A stretch of DNA of 64,000 nt from IMG/VR virus record IMGVR_UViG_3300036790_000551, positions 28,832 through 92,831 of that record. One strand, written 5' to 3'. Position 1 is the stretch's first letter. Each line of letters starts with the position of its first letter. Below are positions 7,543 to 16,391 of this stretch, one piece after another. The stretch comes from a virus. Both the position numbers and the translations under genes were made by a program. Under the pieces are notes generated by a model. It saw only the letters and a program-made list of their open reading frames with translations. It searched no databases and was not told where the DNA came from.

Positions 7543-7952
7543 GCAGTCGCCCCGACATCGAACTTGCCCTGGACGTCCGCAGCCATGAGCGCGTCGTCGT
7601 GCTGGCTTCCTCGGACTCCGAGTATGAGTATCCGGAGCATTGGATTCGTCCGTCCCGAGCCGCGGAACTTGAGCAGATAGACGAGGCCACTGTGGTCATC
7701 GTCGACCGCGCCGAGTTGCAGCGCCGCACCCTGACGACGGTCGCTGAGCGCCGTCCGCGGCTCCTGGCCGTCTCTCCGAACGGAGTGGAGGGGGAGAAGG
7801 CCGCTCGCCGGATGTTGACATCGCTCTTTCCGTGGTCCGAGGTCTGGACGATACAGACGGCGTTCGGTCGACTCCTGGTCACGAAGGACGCGGTCGGGCC
7901 GGTGTACGACCGAGAGCAACTCGTTGACATGAGAACGTCCGGAGCGGCCTGA
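7539..7952 (+). CDS. Unknown protein, Rossmann-like pattern
   Basis: 137 residues from a GTG overlapping the previous stop. Alternating strands (ERVVVLASSD, ATVVIVDRAEL, RLLAVSPNG, WTIQTAFGRLLVT) and helices suggest a small alpha/beta sandwich. No catalytic motif is recognised. It lies between two nucleotide-metabolism genes and may share their transcript. Confidence 0.6.
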   Translation: MSSRPDIELALDVRSHERVVVLASSDSEYEYPEHWIRPSRAAELEQIDEATVVIVDRAELQRRTLTTVAERRPRLLAVSPNGVEGEKAARRMLTSLFPWSEVWTIQTAFGRLLVTKDAVGPVYDREQLVDMRTSGAA

Positions 7953-7953
7953 G

Positions 7954-8319
7954 ATGGCAGACAAATTGGACAAGGTCTTTGTGAAGCAGCGCGAGTTCGT
8001 CGACATGCTCGTCGAGCACGACAAGTTTCCGGAGTATCCGGTCGACTTGACGACAAAAATCGGGCAACGGTTTGCCAAGGAGGTCATCTTCAATCTTTCT
8101 GAAGAACTCTTTGAGGCTTCGTTTACCCTGAAGAACCGTCAGCACAAGTTGAGCAACGACAACGAGTTGGACTTCGAACACTATCGTGAAGAACTCGGTG
8201 ATGCGTTCGCGTACTTCATTGAACTCTGTCTCATCAGCGGCATCTCGGCCGACGACATCTACGAGGAGTACACCCGAAAGAACGCTATCGTGAAGCAGCG
8301 ATTGGCGGACGGGTACTGA
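7954..8319 (+). CDS. All-alpha NTP pyrophosphatase (dimeric dUTPase/MazG-like)
   Basis: 121 residues, almost all helical. NLSEELFEASF, YREELGDAFAYFIE and EEYTRKNAIVKQR follow the E-x-x-E ... E-x-x-D ... K-x-x-N-x-x-R layout of dimeric dUTPases and related dCTP/dUTP pyrophosphatases, in which the acidic residues hold magnesium. It would remove dUTP, or unmodified dCTP if the phage replaces cytosine. The neighbouring ThyA-fold enzyme fits either role. Confidence 0.75.
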   Translation: MADKLDKVFVKQREFVDMLVEHDKFPEYPVDLTTKIGQRFAKEVIFNLSEELFEASFTLKNRQHKLSNDNELDFEHYREELGDAFAYFIELCLISGISADDIYEEYTRKNAIVKQRLADGY

Positions 8320-8537
8320 TGTTGTATCCGTGGCCGTGCTTCATCTGTCTCTCAGTCGACTGCTGTCCCCGTAACCATCAGAACGAGTTGCTTAACGATG
8401 AGCAAACGCTTCGCTTAGCAAAGGAGATGTTCGATGACAAAGGCCTCAGGGCCGGCCGCGGCCGCATGCTGGCACGCTGCGTCATTGTTCGATTGACCGG
8501 TGTTGACCCCGGTCCTGCCTTTCCTAATGATTATTGA
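8319..8537 (+). CDS. Small Cys-rich unknown protein
   Basis: 72 residues. CFICLSVDCCPRNH near the N-terminus could hold zinc. A helical segment and a short hydrophobic strand follow. The ATG overlaps the pyrophosphatase stop (TGATG). Confidence 0.55.
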   Translation: MLYPWPCFICLSVDCCPRNHQNELLNDEQTLRLAKEMFDDKGLRAGRGRMLARCVIVRLTGVDPGPAFPNDY

Positions 8538-8549
8538 GGATTGAATTCA

Positions 8550-8933
8550 TTGAAGTTCCTTCGCAAGGATAAGGACGGCGGCCCAAAATCGACCGTCACG
8601 GGATACTGGCTGACTGAGTTAAAAAGGCTCTTCAGCGTCGTGTTGTTGAAGTTCGAGAACGGAAGCCGCGAAGAATACCACTCCCATGCCTTCACGAGCC
8701 TAAACTGGGTCCTCAGTGGCCGAGTTGTTGAGCAACACGTCCAGGGAATCGAGCAGGTCCATGGGCCGAGCGTCTGGCCGGTCATTACGCACCGTCACAC
8801 GTACCATCGGGTGGTGAGTGAGGGGACGACCTGGGTCTTCTCTCTCCGCGGACCATGGGCCAAGACCTGGCTTGAGTTCGACCCGAAGACGAAGCGGGAG
8901 ACCACTCTGACGCACGGCCGAAAGGAAGTCTGA
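8550..8933 (+). CDS. Cupin-fold protein
   Basis: 127 residues from TTG 8550, chosen because TGAGGA is then 10 bases away; TTG 8541 would be too close to it. SREEYHSHAFTSLNWVLSGRV gives the H-x-H...G of cupin motif 1, and HRHTYHRVV gives the second histidine set. It probably binds one metal in a small beta-barrel. Substrate unknown. It lies in a row of tightly linked small genes. Confidence 0.6.
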   Translation: MKFLRKDKDGGPKSTVTGYWLTELKRLFSVVLLKFENGSREEYHSHAFTSLNWVLSGRVVEQHVQGIEQVHGPSVWPVITHRHTYHRVVSEGTTWVFSLRGPWAKTWLEFDPKTKRETTLTHGRKEV

Positions 8934-9121
8934 TGCTACGCTGTAGTCGGTACGTTTATCATGACTGCCCGAACCCCCCGACGCTAGTCGGACTTCCGTG
9001 GCCGACTCCGCTGTGTGAGGAGTGCGCCGTGGGTTGGTGTGACGGACCGAATCCGTTAGGACAGAAGGAAGTTCGTCCGATGACTGAGGATGAGTTGCGA
9101 AGGGTTAGAGAGAATGGGTGA
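8933..9121 (+). CDS. Small Cys-rich unknown protein
   Basis: 62 residues. Cysteines in LRCSRYVYHDCPNP and PLCEECAVGWCDG could make a zinc knuckle. The ATG overlaps the cupin stop. Confidence 0.55.
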   Translation: MLRCSRYVYHDCPNPPTLVGLPWPTPLCEECAVGWCDGPNPLGQKEVRPMTEDELRRVRENG

Positions 9122-9698
9122 CTGCGCTGACGATACGATGAACTGGGAGGACGAGCCTGGAGACCACTACGTCGGCGACGGCGGTTTGAGTGACCAACGG
9201 CTAGATGAGTATATTCGCGGGCCTGACCGGTTTCGGCGGACATCGACGTATGACCCGAACTCGGAGCGGGCTAGGTTCGGTCGCGGTTCCGAGGTCTTCC
9301 TCGTTGGTCAGTTGAACAAACTCTGTCCCCAGGGAATGCGTCGCGTTCAACTGCTCACCGACAAACAGTTCCTCACGGCACGGGAAGCCATCGAGAACTC
9401 GCGCAACGGCGATGCCGTCGTTCAGGAAATGATTCCCGGGATGGGTTGGCGGCGCCGGCGAACGTTAGAACTGAAGTCATCCGACGGCTGGCCGAACGTC
9501 ACGATTTCAGACAGCGAGTTGGCAGAGAGTGAGGCCGAGTTCATCGTGGCCCTCACCGTCGTTAAGAACGACCTGGCCATCTGGGCCTGCACAATGGAAA
9601 GCGCACGTGAACACTCCTTCATGCCAGGCAATGCCCGCTTCTGGGTCGTGCCTCGAGACCGAGTGCCGACCGTACCCTTGCGAGAGGTGCTGCAGTGA
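9114..9698 (+). CDS. Unknown protein
   Basis: 194 residues from the ATG at 9114, overlapping the previous stop by 8 bases. The acidic N-terminus (DTMNWEDEPGDHYVGDGG) is followed by a mixed alpha/beta body ending in FWVVPRDRVPTVPLREVL. No family recognised. Confidence 0.6.
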   Translation: MGDCADDTMNWEDEPGDHYVGDGGLSDQRLDEYIRGPDRFRRTSTYDPNSERARFGRGSEVFLVGQLNKLCPQGMRRVQLLTDKQFLTAREAIENSRNGDAVVQEMIPGMGWRRRRTLELKSSDGWPNVTISDSELAESEAEFIVALTVVKNDLAIWACTMESAREHSFMPGNARFWVVPRDRVPTVPLREVLQ

Positions 9699-9775
9699 GG
9701 GTCGCCTTCACCGGCCACCGGCCGGACAGGATTAACCATCGCGTCAACGAGGTCTATTCGGCCATCCACGGATGA
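9695..9775 (+). pseudogene. 26-codon remnant of a SLOG/DUF1273-like gene
   Basis: GTG 9695 overlaps the previous stop and reads MRVAFTGHRPDRINHRVNEV before stopping after 26 codons. F-T-G-H-R-P-D is the typical opening of YpsA/DUF1273-type SLOG nucleotide-binding proteins, which normally run well over 100 residues. No continuation is visible in another frame before the polymerase gene. It is most likely a truncated leftover, though a functional micropeptide cannot be excluded. Confidence 0.5.
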
Positions 9776-9794
9776 TTAAGTGGGAGAACGATGA

Positions 9795-12700
9795 GTGATT
9801 ACTCAGATGACTGACCGACGCATCTCCAACCTGCACGGTCATTCATGCTTCAGTTTCCAAGACGGAATCTGCACTCCCGAGGAAATAATCGAGGCCGCTA
9901 AGGCCAAGGGCCTCCGCTCTGTGGCGCTCACGGACCACGGTCACGCACACGGCCACGGCAGGTTCTACTTGGCCGGCAAGAAGGCCGGAGTCCGCACCCT
10001 TCTCGGAATGGAGGCCTATTGCATCAATGACTTCGCCGAGTGGCATGAGTTCAAGGACAAGGTGGCTGAGGAGAAGCGGGCCCAGAAGGCCGCCGGCAAG
10101 GGCGTCGTCCCGTCAATCGACCCGAACGAGGAGCCTGAGGGGCCTGTCGATAAGGCCGCGCTTCTCAAGGCCATGTCCAAGGTCCTCTATCGCAAGGGCC
10201 ACCTCGTCCTCCTTGCCCAGAACCGAACCGGCCTCGCGAACATCTACCGCCTCCAGTTCAAGGCCCACAAGCACGGGTACTACCAGAAGCCGCGCATCGA
10301 CAAGCGGATGTTGGCCGAGCACGCCGAGGGCATCGTGGCCTCGTCGGCCTGCATGGGCGGAATTCTAAGCCAGAAAATCTGGGGATTGGAGCGCGGCGAA
10401 CTCGAGTGGAGCGACGTGGTTCGTGAGGCCCAGGAGTACGCTGAGATATTTCCCGGTCGCTTCTTCCTCGAACTACAGAGCAACGAGGCGGCGGGCCAAC
10501 GCTACATCAACGAGCACCTCATCCGGCTCTCCCAGGAGACGGGACTGCCGTTAAACGTCACGATGGACGCCCACTACGTGGACCCGGAGGACTGGCGCTC
10601 ACAGCAGATGCTCCACATGCTGATGACCCACCGGGGCGGAAAGGCCCTGACTTTGAACAACCTGCCAGAGGGTTATTCGTTCGACGTGCGGTCGCTGTTC
10701 ATCAAGAGCGGCGACGAGTTGTGGGAGAGTTTCCGCCGCCTGAACCCTGAAGTCGACGAGACCACGCTGGCGCGGGCCTTCGACAACACCCTTTACGCAG
10801 ACAGTCTCATCAGTGACTTCGAGCCGGACACCTCGATGCGCCTTCCGTCCCTGCCGTATGAGGACACGCTCGCCGAACTTAGGAGGTCTGCCGCGGCCGG
10901 GCTCGTGGCCAAGGGCCTGGTGACCAACGACCAGTACATCGAGCGCCTCAAGTACGAACTCGGCGTCATCAAGGAGAAGGGAATCGCGAATTACTTCCTA
11001 GTGGTCCGTAACATCTGTGACAGCGCCCGGAAGGAAATGCGCATCGGACCTGGGAGAGGCTCGAGTGCAGGGTCTTTGATTTGCTACCTGACCGGCATCA
11101 CGAACATTGACCCGATAGAACACAAGTTGATGTTCGAGCGGTTCATCAACCTGGACCGAGTTGAGTTGCCGGACATCGACCTCGACTTCGAGGACGTGGA
11201 CCGCATCAAGGACATTCTCCGTCGCGACTTCGGTGAGGACAACGTTGCGTGTCTCAGCGCCTTCGGAACGTCCCAGATTAAGGGCCTGATGAAGGACGTC
11301 TGCCGCGTGCACGGCATCGACCACCAGGAGTGCAACCGCACAAACGCCCTCATCGAGCGGGAGATGAAGGCCCTTTACTCCGAGGGGGAGGGCGTCACTC
11401 GGTCGGCAATCACGATTAAACTCGACGACGTCTATCGTCTCAGTCCGTCGTTCAACGCCTTCATCGAGAAGTATCCCCAGATAGAGCGGGCCATCAAGTC
11501 CCTGTACGGCCGCGAGCACCACGTCAGCCGGCACGCCTCAGGCGTCGTCATCGGCGACGACCTGCCGGCCGAGACCTCTGTCTTCACGTCAAAGGGCGTG
11601 GTCCAGGCCTCGTTCACGGACGGAATCGTCGGAAAGACGGCGAGCAGCATGGGCCTGGTGAAGTTCGACATCCTGTCGCTCGCCACGCTCAAGGTCATCG
11701 CCAAGGCCCTCGAACTAATTGCCGAACGGACAGGGCGGACCGTGTCCGACGTCGACCGTGAAATCGACCCGAAAGTCATGGACTTTAACAATCTAGACGT
11801 CCTGAAGAAGGTCTTCTGGGAGGGCAACACAACCGGCATCTTCTCCGTGACTTCCGCTGGCATGGTTAAACTCTTCCAGCGAGTAAAACCGACCTCATTC
11901 GATGACGTTGCCGCCGTTACGGCCCTCTTCCGCCCGGGCCCACTCGGCTCGAAGATGGACGTGATGTTCGCCAATCGCAAGAACGGCCTCGAGGAGGTCA
12001 CGTACGACCATCCGATACTCGAGAGCATCATGAAGGACACCTACGGATGTCTCGTCTATCAAGAGCAGATGCTGGAAATCGGCCGTCTGATGGGAAAGAT
12101 GTCATGGAAGGACACCAACCGGCTCCGCAAGTTATTCCTCAAGAAGGACAAGAGCAAGGCGGACGGCTACATCGACGAGGAGGAGCGGTACCTCAAGTCC
12201 ACCCTCATCAAGGGCGTCGTCGAGAATGGGCTCACCGAAGAGCACGGGGAGAAACTCTGGGAGATGTGCGGGAAGTTCGGGGGCTACGGGTTTAACCGTT
12301 CACATTCATATGCCTACGCCATGGTCACGATGCAGACCGCGTACCTGCGCTACCACTACCCGCTCGAGTTCTTCGCGGCGTTGCTTACGGTCGGTCAGGC
12401 CGTCGACCTTCAGACGTACGTGAACGAGATTCGGGCCCAGGGCTTCGAGGTGCTGCCGGTCGACGTCAACAGGTCCAAGGCCGCGCACGTCATGGAAGGC
12501 AACGCCATCAGGCTCGCCCTCTCCTCTGTGAAGGGCATCGGGCCATCCGCCGTGCAGAAGATTGTGGACCACCAGCCCTACGCGGACTGGGAGGCCTTCC
12601 TTCTCGACAGCACCTGCTCGAAGACCATCGTGAACGCACTCATCGGTTGCGGGGCCTTCACGGAACTCTGTCCGGGCCTCTCCGTACGCACCCTGGACGC

Positions 12701-13253
12701 CCGCCACACCCACTTTCGTGGGGACAAGAAACTCTCCCACAAGAAGAACCGAGACACCGTCCGACCCACGCTGGAGGCCATCTGGGCCGATGCGGATGAC
12801 CCCATCGAACTGATGGAGCGGGAGCGTGAACTGCTCGGCTTCAACCTTCGCGGGACTCCCTTCGGCATCAACGGCCGTTACGACAAGGTCGACCGGCTCG
12901 TTGAGCAAGGCATCTGCTCCCGCGGTTGGGCTGAGTTCGTCGAGGACCAGTCAGAGCCTGTGCTTGTGGCCCCGCTCCTGGTGAAGTCCATCAAGGAGCG
13001 GGCGCAGAAGAACGGAAAACTCATGGCTTTCCTTCGACTAGAGGACCGTGACGGCAACGATTACGAGGCACCGGCGTTCGGTAACGTCTGGGGGCACGTC
13101 CGGGAGCACGTCCGGCAGGGGGACGTCTACGTGTGCATCCTCCACCGCAAGGAGGAGGAACCGGACCGGTTCATCGTGGGGCGGCCGGGTTGGGCCCAGA
13201 CCGCGAAGTCGGCCCAGCAGAGTTTCATTCCGATTGACAGGCTCACCGTTTAG
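9795..13253 (+). CDS. dnaE: DNA polymerase III alpha subunit (C-family polymerase)
   Basis: 1152 residues. The N-terminal PHP domain is intact in its metal motifs (HGHSCFSFQDG, ALTDHGHAHGHG). GPGRGSSAGSL begins the palm near residue 420. PDIDLDFED, about residue 459, carries the catalytic aspartates. FRPGPLGSKMD and GYGFNRSHSYAYA are fingers motifs. SVKGIGPSAVQKI is the tandem HhH. An OB-like C-terminus follows. It is the replicative polymerase of this phage. GTG 9795 is preferred over ATG 9807 because GGGAG lies 8 bases before it. No clamp or clamp loader is seen in the window, so host subunits or genes outside it may complete the machine. Confidence 0.95.
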   Translation: MITQMTDRRISNLHGHSCFSFQDGICTPEEIIEAAKAKGLRSVALTDHGHAHGHGRFYLAGKKAGVRTLLGMEAYCINDFAEWHEFKDKVAEEKRAQKAAGKGVVPSIDPNEEPEGPVDKAALLKAMSKVLYRKGHLVLLAQNRTGLANIYRLQFKAHKHGYYQKPRIDKRMLAEHAEGIVASSACMGGILSQKIWGLERGELEWSDVVREAQEYAEIFPGRFFLELQSNEAAGQRYINEHLIRLSQETGLPLNVTMDAHYVDPEDWRSQQMLHMLMTHRGGKALTLNNLPEGYSFDVRSLFIKSGDELWESFRRLNPEVDETTLARAFDNTLYADSLISDFEPDTSMRLPSLPYEDTLAELRRSAAAGLVAKGLVTNDQYIERLKYELGVIKEKGIANYFLVVRNICDSARKEMRIGPGRGSSAGSLICYLTGITNIDPIEHKLMFERFINLDRVELPDIDLDFEDVDRIKDILRRDFGEDNVACLSAFGTSQIKGLMKDVCRVHGIDHQECNRTNALIEREMKALYSEGEGVTRSAITIKLDDVYRLSPSFNAFIEKYPQIERAIKSLYGREHHVSRHASGVVIGDDLPAETSVFTSKGVVQASFTDGIVGKTASSMGLVKFDILSLATLKVIAKALELIAERTGRTVSDVDREIDPKVMDFNNLDVLKKVFWEGNTTGIFSVTSAGMVKLFQRVKPTSFDDVAAVTALFRPGPLGSKMDVMFANRKNGLEEVTYDHPILESIMKDTYGCLVYQEQMLEIGRLMGKMSWKDTNRLRKLFLKKDKSKADGYIDEEERYLKSTLIKGVVENGLTEEHGEKLWEMCGKFGGYGFNRSHSYAYAMVTMQTAYLRYHYPLEFFAALLTVGQAVDLQTYVNEIRAQGFEVLPVDVNRSKAAHVMEGNAIRLALSSVKGIGPSAVQKIVDHQPYADWEAFLLDSTCSKTIVNALIGCGAFTELCPGLSVRTLDARHTHFRGDKKLSHKKNRDTVRPTLEAIWADADDPIELMERERELLGFNLRGTPFGINGRYDKVDRLVEQGICSRGWAEFVEDQSEPVLVAPLLVKSIKERAQKNGKLMAFLRLEDRDGNDYEAPAFGNVWGHVREHVRQGDVYVCILHRKEEEPDRFIVGRPGWAQTAKSAQQSFIPIDRLTV

Positions 13254-13256
13254 TGA

Positions 13257-13262
13257 TATGAT
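13257..13262 (+). promoter_or_regulatory. -10 box TATGAT after dnaE
   Basis: GTGATATGATT begins 3 bases after the dnaE stop, with 8 bases to the ATG at 13271. Confidence 0.55.
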
Positions 13263-13270
13263 TGAATGGG

Positions 13271-13546
13271 ATGCATGAGTACGCGGAGCCCGATAGGTGG
13301 GGACGGACGTTCCGCACCTGCACAGCGTGCTTCTATCGGGCCCGTCGCGACGACCGGTACACGATAATTGACAACGCGTGTCCCGCCTGCAACGGGGGCA
13401 CGTTGGTCCTTGAGAGCGACCTCCCTGCCTGCTTCTGGGGCGTGATGTGGCTCTGCTTCATTGTTCGAATCGTGATGACCGGCTGGCACGCTGAGTTGAT
13501 GCAGGACGATGCGAGGCTCCGGTTCTCGCTGATGGAATTGGATTGA
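13271..13546 (+). CDS. Zinc-ribbon protein with a membrane segment
   Basis: 91 residues. CTAC and CPAC, separated by about 20 residues, form a zinc ribbon. A hydrophobic stretch (CFWGVMWLCFIVRIVM) at about residues 55-70 may cross the membrane. ATG 13271 is preferred over TTG 13262, which lies inside the promoter box. Function unknown. Confidence 0.6.
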   Translation: MHEYAEPDRWGRTFRTCTACFYRARRDDRYTIIDNACPACNGGTLVLESDLPACFWGVMWLCFIVRIVMTGWHAELMQDDARLRFSLMELD

Positions 13547-13553
13547 AAGGTGA

Positions 13554-13559
13554 TAGGAT
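13554..13559 (+). promoter_or_regulatory. -10 box TAGGAT, leaderless type
   Basis: GTGATAGGATA with 6 bases to the ATG at 13566. Confidence 0.5.
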
Positions 13560-13565
13560 ACCGGC

Positions 13566-14552
13566 ATGGCTGACACCGCACTCGTCGTACCCAGCATTCG
13601 GGAGGACAGCCTCAAGAGGTTCATCCGTGAGTGGGAACCGACCGGTTTATTCGACCGCGTCGACCTCATAATCATGGAGGACAATTCGCAGAAGTCATTC
13701 GAGACGCCTGCGGCCGCCAAACTCCATCTCTGCTGGGAGGACATCGATAACCACGACTGGGGTTGGATAATCCCGCGACGGTCAGACACCGTGCGGTCGT
13801 ACGCCTACTGGCGGGCCTGGAGCGACGGCTACGACTACCTGATGTCGTTTGACGATGACGTCTACCCCGAGCCCGGGTACGAACCGGTCGATGAAATACA
13901 CAAGTCGATGCTCACCCGAACCAAGTGGTTCAACACGTTGAACAGCGTGCGACCCCGTGGCACACCGTACTACAACCTCGGTCAGCGCCAGGTCCACGTC
14001 AACCACGGGCTCTGGACCGGTGTGCTCGACTACGACGCCCCGCAGCAACTGGTGAACCCGATACCCGAGACGTTCACCCATGACAACCGCATCGTTCCGC
14101 ACGGAGCGTTCTTCTCCTTCTGTGGAATGAACGTGATTTTCCGTCGCGAGGCGATGGTGCTCAGTTACCACCTCATGATGGGCCAGATGATGACCGACAG
14201 CGGTCAACTCGAACGGCTCTTTGCGGATAGAATGGGGGACATTTGGTGCGGCATCATCATGAAGAAGGTCTGCGACCACCTCCGCTGGGCCGTCAGCAGC
14301 GGCACCCCGTACATCCACCACGACCGAGCATCGAACCCGTTCACCAATCTTAGGAAGGAGGCTCCAGGAATTGAGGTGAACGAGTGGTTCTGGCAACGCA
14401 TCGATGAAATCAGGCTCACCGCTAAGACTGCAGTCGGATGCTACAAACAGATAGCGAACGGCGTCCGGGGCTTCGGCGGTGAACACGCCGCATACTGGGA
14501 CCGGCTCGCCGAGGCGATGGACGTCTGGGCCTCGCTGTTCATTGGCGGCTGA
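13566..14552 (+). CDS. Glycosyltransferase-like protein of the reversibly glycosylated polypeptide (GT75) type
   Basis: 328 residues. ALVVPSIREDSLKRF opens a GT-A-like fold. DLIIMEDNSQK, RRSDTVRSYAYWRA and YLMSFDDDVYP (a D-D-D metal site) match the order seen in reversibly glycosylated polypeptides/UDP-arabinopyranose mutases. Those enzymes self-glycosylate and interconvert UDP-sugars. Here the activity could prepare or transfer a sugar onto DNA or virions. The assignment rests on motif order only; another DxD glycosyltransferase is the alternative. Confidence 0.6.
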   Translation: MADTALVVPSIREDSLKRFIREWEPTGLFDRVDLIIMEDNSQKSFETPAAAKLHLCWEDIDNHDWGWIIPRRSDTVRSYAYWRAWSDGYDYLMSFDDDVYPEPGYEPVDEIHKSMLTRTKWFNTLNSVRPRGTPYYNLGQRQVHVNHGLWTGVLDYDAPQQLVNPIPETFTHDNRIVPHGAFFSFCGMNVIFRREAMVLSYHLMMGQMMTDSGQLERLFADRMGDIWCGIIMKKVCDHLRWAVSSGTPYIHHDRASNPFTNLRKEAPGIEVNEWFWQRIDEIRLTAKTAVGCYKQIANGVRGFGGEHAAYWDRLAEAMDVWASLFIGG

Positions 14553-15004
14553 TGTCATACTCGGGAACCTATAAGGGAGTTCGCTTCCGGTCGCTGCTGG
14601 AACTGTCAGTCATCAAAAACCTCGAATCCGCCGGGTTTGTGTTGGGTGCCACGATGCTCTACGAGACGACTAGGATTCCCTATGGAAAGACTAGGGTGAG
14701 GACCTACATCGTCGACCTAACGCTCCCTCAGATGAAAACGTTAGTCGAGGTGAAGCCCAGTTCCCGAGCCGACAATCGAAACAACCGAGCCAAGCGGTCC
14801 GCCGCGGAGGCCTGGTGTCTCGCGAACGGCTGGACGTACGTCATCGTCACCGAGGAGGAGTTGCACGAGTGCGGCCACGGCATCACCCTCGAGGAGGCAG
14901 CGACGATGCCTGACGTGGAGTTGAACGAGCGGGCCAAGCGAGCGAACCGGCGAAAGGCCGCTGCACGGGCCCGACGGCGTGTTAAGATGAAGGGAAAGAA
15001 ATGA
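14552..15004 (+). CDS. PD-(D/E)xK nuclease-like protein
   Basis: 150 residues. GVRFRSLLELSVIKNLE supplies the helix-1 Glu. RTYIVDLTLP, then KTLVEVKPSSR, gives the D...E-x-K core of the TnsA/Holliday-type restriction fold. The C-terminal tail is strongly basic (RAKRANRRKAAARARRRVK) and suits DNA binding. It may cut recombination or host DNA. The ATG overlaps the previous stop. Confidence 0.65.
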   Translation: MSYSGTYKGVRFRSLLELSVIKNLESAGFVLGATMLYETTRIPYGKTRVRTYIVDLTLPQMKTLVEVKPSSRADNRNNRAKRSAAEAWCLANGWTYVIVTEEELHECGHGITLEEAATMPDVELNERAKRANRRKAAARARRRVKMKGKK

Positions 15005-15168
15005 GCGTAAGGCCAAAACAAGACCCGTTTCGGAGGGTCAGCGGTGACCCGCGGGTCCAACACCAACTCCTCGCTCGTCGTGTGACTGAACTCGAGGGGA
15101 CCGTCATAATCCTCGACGCACGGGTGAAACTGCTTGAGGAACTCGTCGCTCATCTCCAAGGTACTTGA
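15001..15168 (+). CDS. Small unknown coiled protein
   Basis: 55 residues. The frame overlaps genes on both sides (ATGA at the start, TTGA at the end), which supports it as real. The second half is a leucine-spaced helix (LEGTVIILDARVKLLEELVA), a likely short coiled coil. Confidence 0.55.
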   Translation: MSVRPKQDPFRRVSGDPRVQHQLLARRVTELEGTVIILDARVKLLEELVAHLQGT

Positions 15169-15170
15169 GA

Positions 15171-15704
15171 TTGACTGACGTTCGTTCAATCATCGTCGAG
15201 GGCCCCGATAGGGTCGGCAAGACCACAATCGTCAAGCATCTGTCCCAGTGGATGTACCTGCCTGCCTTCAAGGCACCCTCCGAGAAGATAATCTTCAAAG
15301 AGGGAGGCCGACAGTCCCTGGTGTTCGATTACACCCTCACCCACTTCCTGGCGCAGACCGGTCATAGGTTCATCAGCGACCGTAGTTATCCAAGTGAGTG
15401 CGTGTACTCGAAGGTCTTCGAACGGGACACCGATTGGGACCTCTTGAACCGCATCGATGAGGCCCACTCCAGCATCGGAACGACGATTCTCTACCTCTAC
15501 TCGTCGACCGAGCCCACGGAGAAGGACGACCTCGTACCCGACGGGATGTACTGGACGGTCAAGGAGCGGTACGATTGGTTCCGCGACTGGACCGACTGCC
15601 GGGTAGTCTCCTACGATACCGCGGACATGCTGAAGGCATTCGGTGAGGGCTACGACGACAGTCCCCTACACGTCCATCGAATTATGAGGGAAATTTTGAA
15701 ATGA
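15171..15704 (+). CDS. Thymidylate/dNMP kinase-like P-loop protein
   Basis: 177 residues from TTG 15171; TTG 15165 is an alternative. IIVEGPDRVGKTTIVKHL is the P-loop, where G-x(4)-G-K-T is exact. FISDRSYPSECVYSKVF is the DR-(S/Y) motif that binds the nucleoside monophosphate. ILYLYSSTEPT precedes the lid. It would convert dTMP, or a modified dCMP, to the diphosphate. Phages with hydroxymethylcytosine need such a kinase, which fits the ThyA-fold enzyme at 6.5 kb. Confidence 0.7.
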   Translation: MTDVRSIIVEGPDRVGKTTIVKHLSQWMYLPAFKAPSEKIIFKEGGRQSLVFDYTLTHFLAQTGHRFISDRSYPSECVYSKVFERDTDWDLLNRIDEAHSSIGTTILYLYSSTEPTEKDDLVPDGMYWTVKERYDWFRDWTDCRVVSYDTADMLKAFGEGYDDSPLHVHRIMREILK

Positions 15705-16105
15705 CAGACAGGAAACCGCTACCGACCCTTGTTCAAATCGCCAAGGGCGAGGCTGAGTTCGAGTTCTATTCCGATGGAAAGATGCAGTATAGGCTGTGGT
15801 GGAGTGAACACGACGACTTCGAGCGTGACCCGGTGTGGCATGAGTTTCACGTCCCCATTCCCGTCGCTGATACCGGCGGGGGATTCTTCAATCCCACGAT
15901 GAAGGGCCTCGAGTTGATGCGTTGGGCTCGTAAGGAACTCGCTCGCCTTCAAGAGGAGGCCGAAATGGTCGCTAAGGCCCGTGAGGAGTGGTTGACTGAG
16001 CAGGACGCGATGATGACGATTATCGAAGCCGACGTTGCCGCCCTCTCCATCACCGAGCGTGGAATTGAACTTGATGGCTTCATCAAAAACAAAAAGACGA
16101 AGTAG
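15701..16105 (+). CDS. Unknown protein
   Basis: 134 residues. A beta-rich first half (FEFYSDGKMQYRLWWSEHD, WHEFHVPIPV) is followed by a long acidic helix (LMRWARKELARLQEEAEMV). No motif recognised. It overlaps both neighbours. Confidence 0.6.
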   Translation: MTDRKPLPTLVQIAKGEAEFEFYSDGKMQYRLWWSEHDDFERDPVWHEFHVPIPVADTGGGFFNPTMKGLELMRWARKELARLQEEAEMVAKAREEWLTEQDAMMTIIEADVAALSITERGIELDGFIKNKKTK

Positions 16106-16391
16106 CAAGCGTCGAGGCAATTGCTACGTGACCGCCGAGGCGCTCTACCACCTGTTGGGCGGCAAGGCGGGCGGCTACACGCCGCACACCGTCCGGCACG
16201 AGGGCGCGGTCCACTGGTACCTTGTGCAGAACCTCGATGGGTTCGTCCCGGGCGCGAGGCAGGTCATCGACCCAACGGCAGCGCAGTTCAAGACACCGCC
16301 GCCGTACCATGAAGGCCGCGGTCGCGGCTTCCTGACGAAGGTCCCGAGCAGGCGGACCCGAGAGATGATGAAGAGGATGCTCTACGGATGA
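16074..16391 (+). CDS. Conserved phage protein with a Cys-His-Asp pattern
   Basis: 105 residues from the ATG at 16074. A basic tail is followed by GNCYVTAEALYHLLGG, then GAVHWYLVQN, then RQVIDPTAAQF. Cys, His and Asp in this order and spacing recall small papain-like or transglutaminase-like thiol enzymes. The sequence type is common in tailed phages. The activity is inferred and not established. It could equally be a structural fold that kept these residues. Confidence 0.55.
   Translation: MASSKTKRRSSKRRGNCYVTAEALYHLLGGKAGGYTPHTVRHEGAVHWYLVQNLDGFVPGARQVIDPTAAQFKTPPPYHEGRGRGFLTKVPSRRTREMMKRMLYG

Noticed and set aside
7954-8319. Classical MazG assignment
   Set aside because: Length and motif spacing fit dimeric dUTPase/dCTPase-like proteins at least as well, so a broad call is kept.
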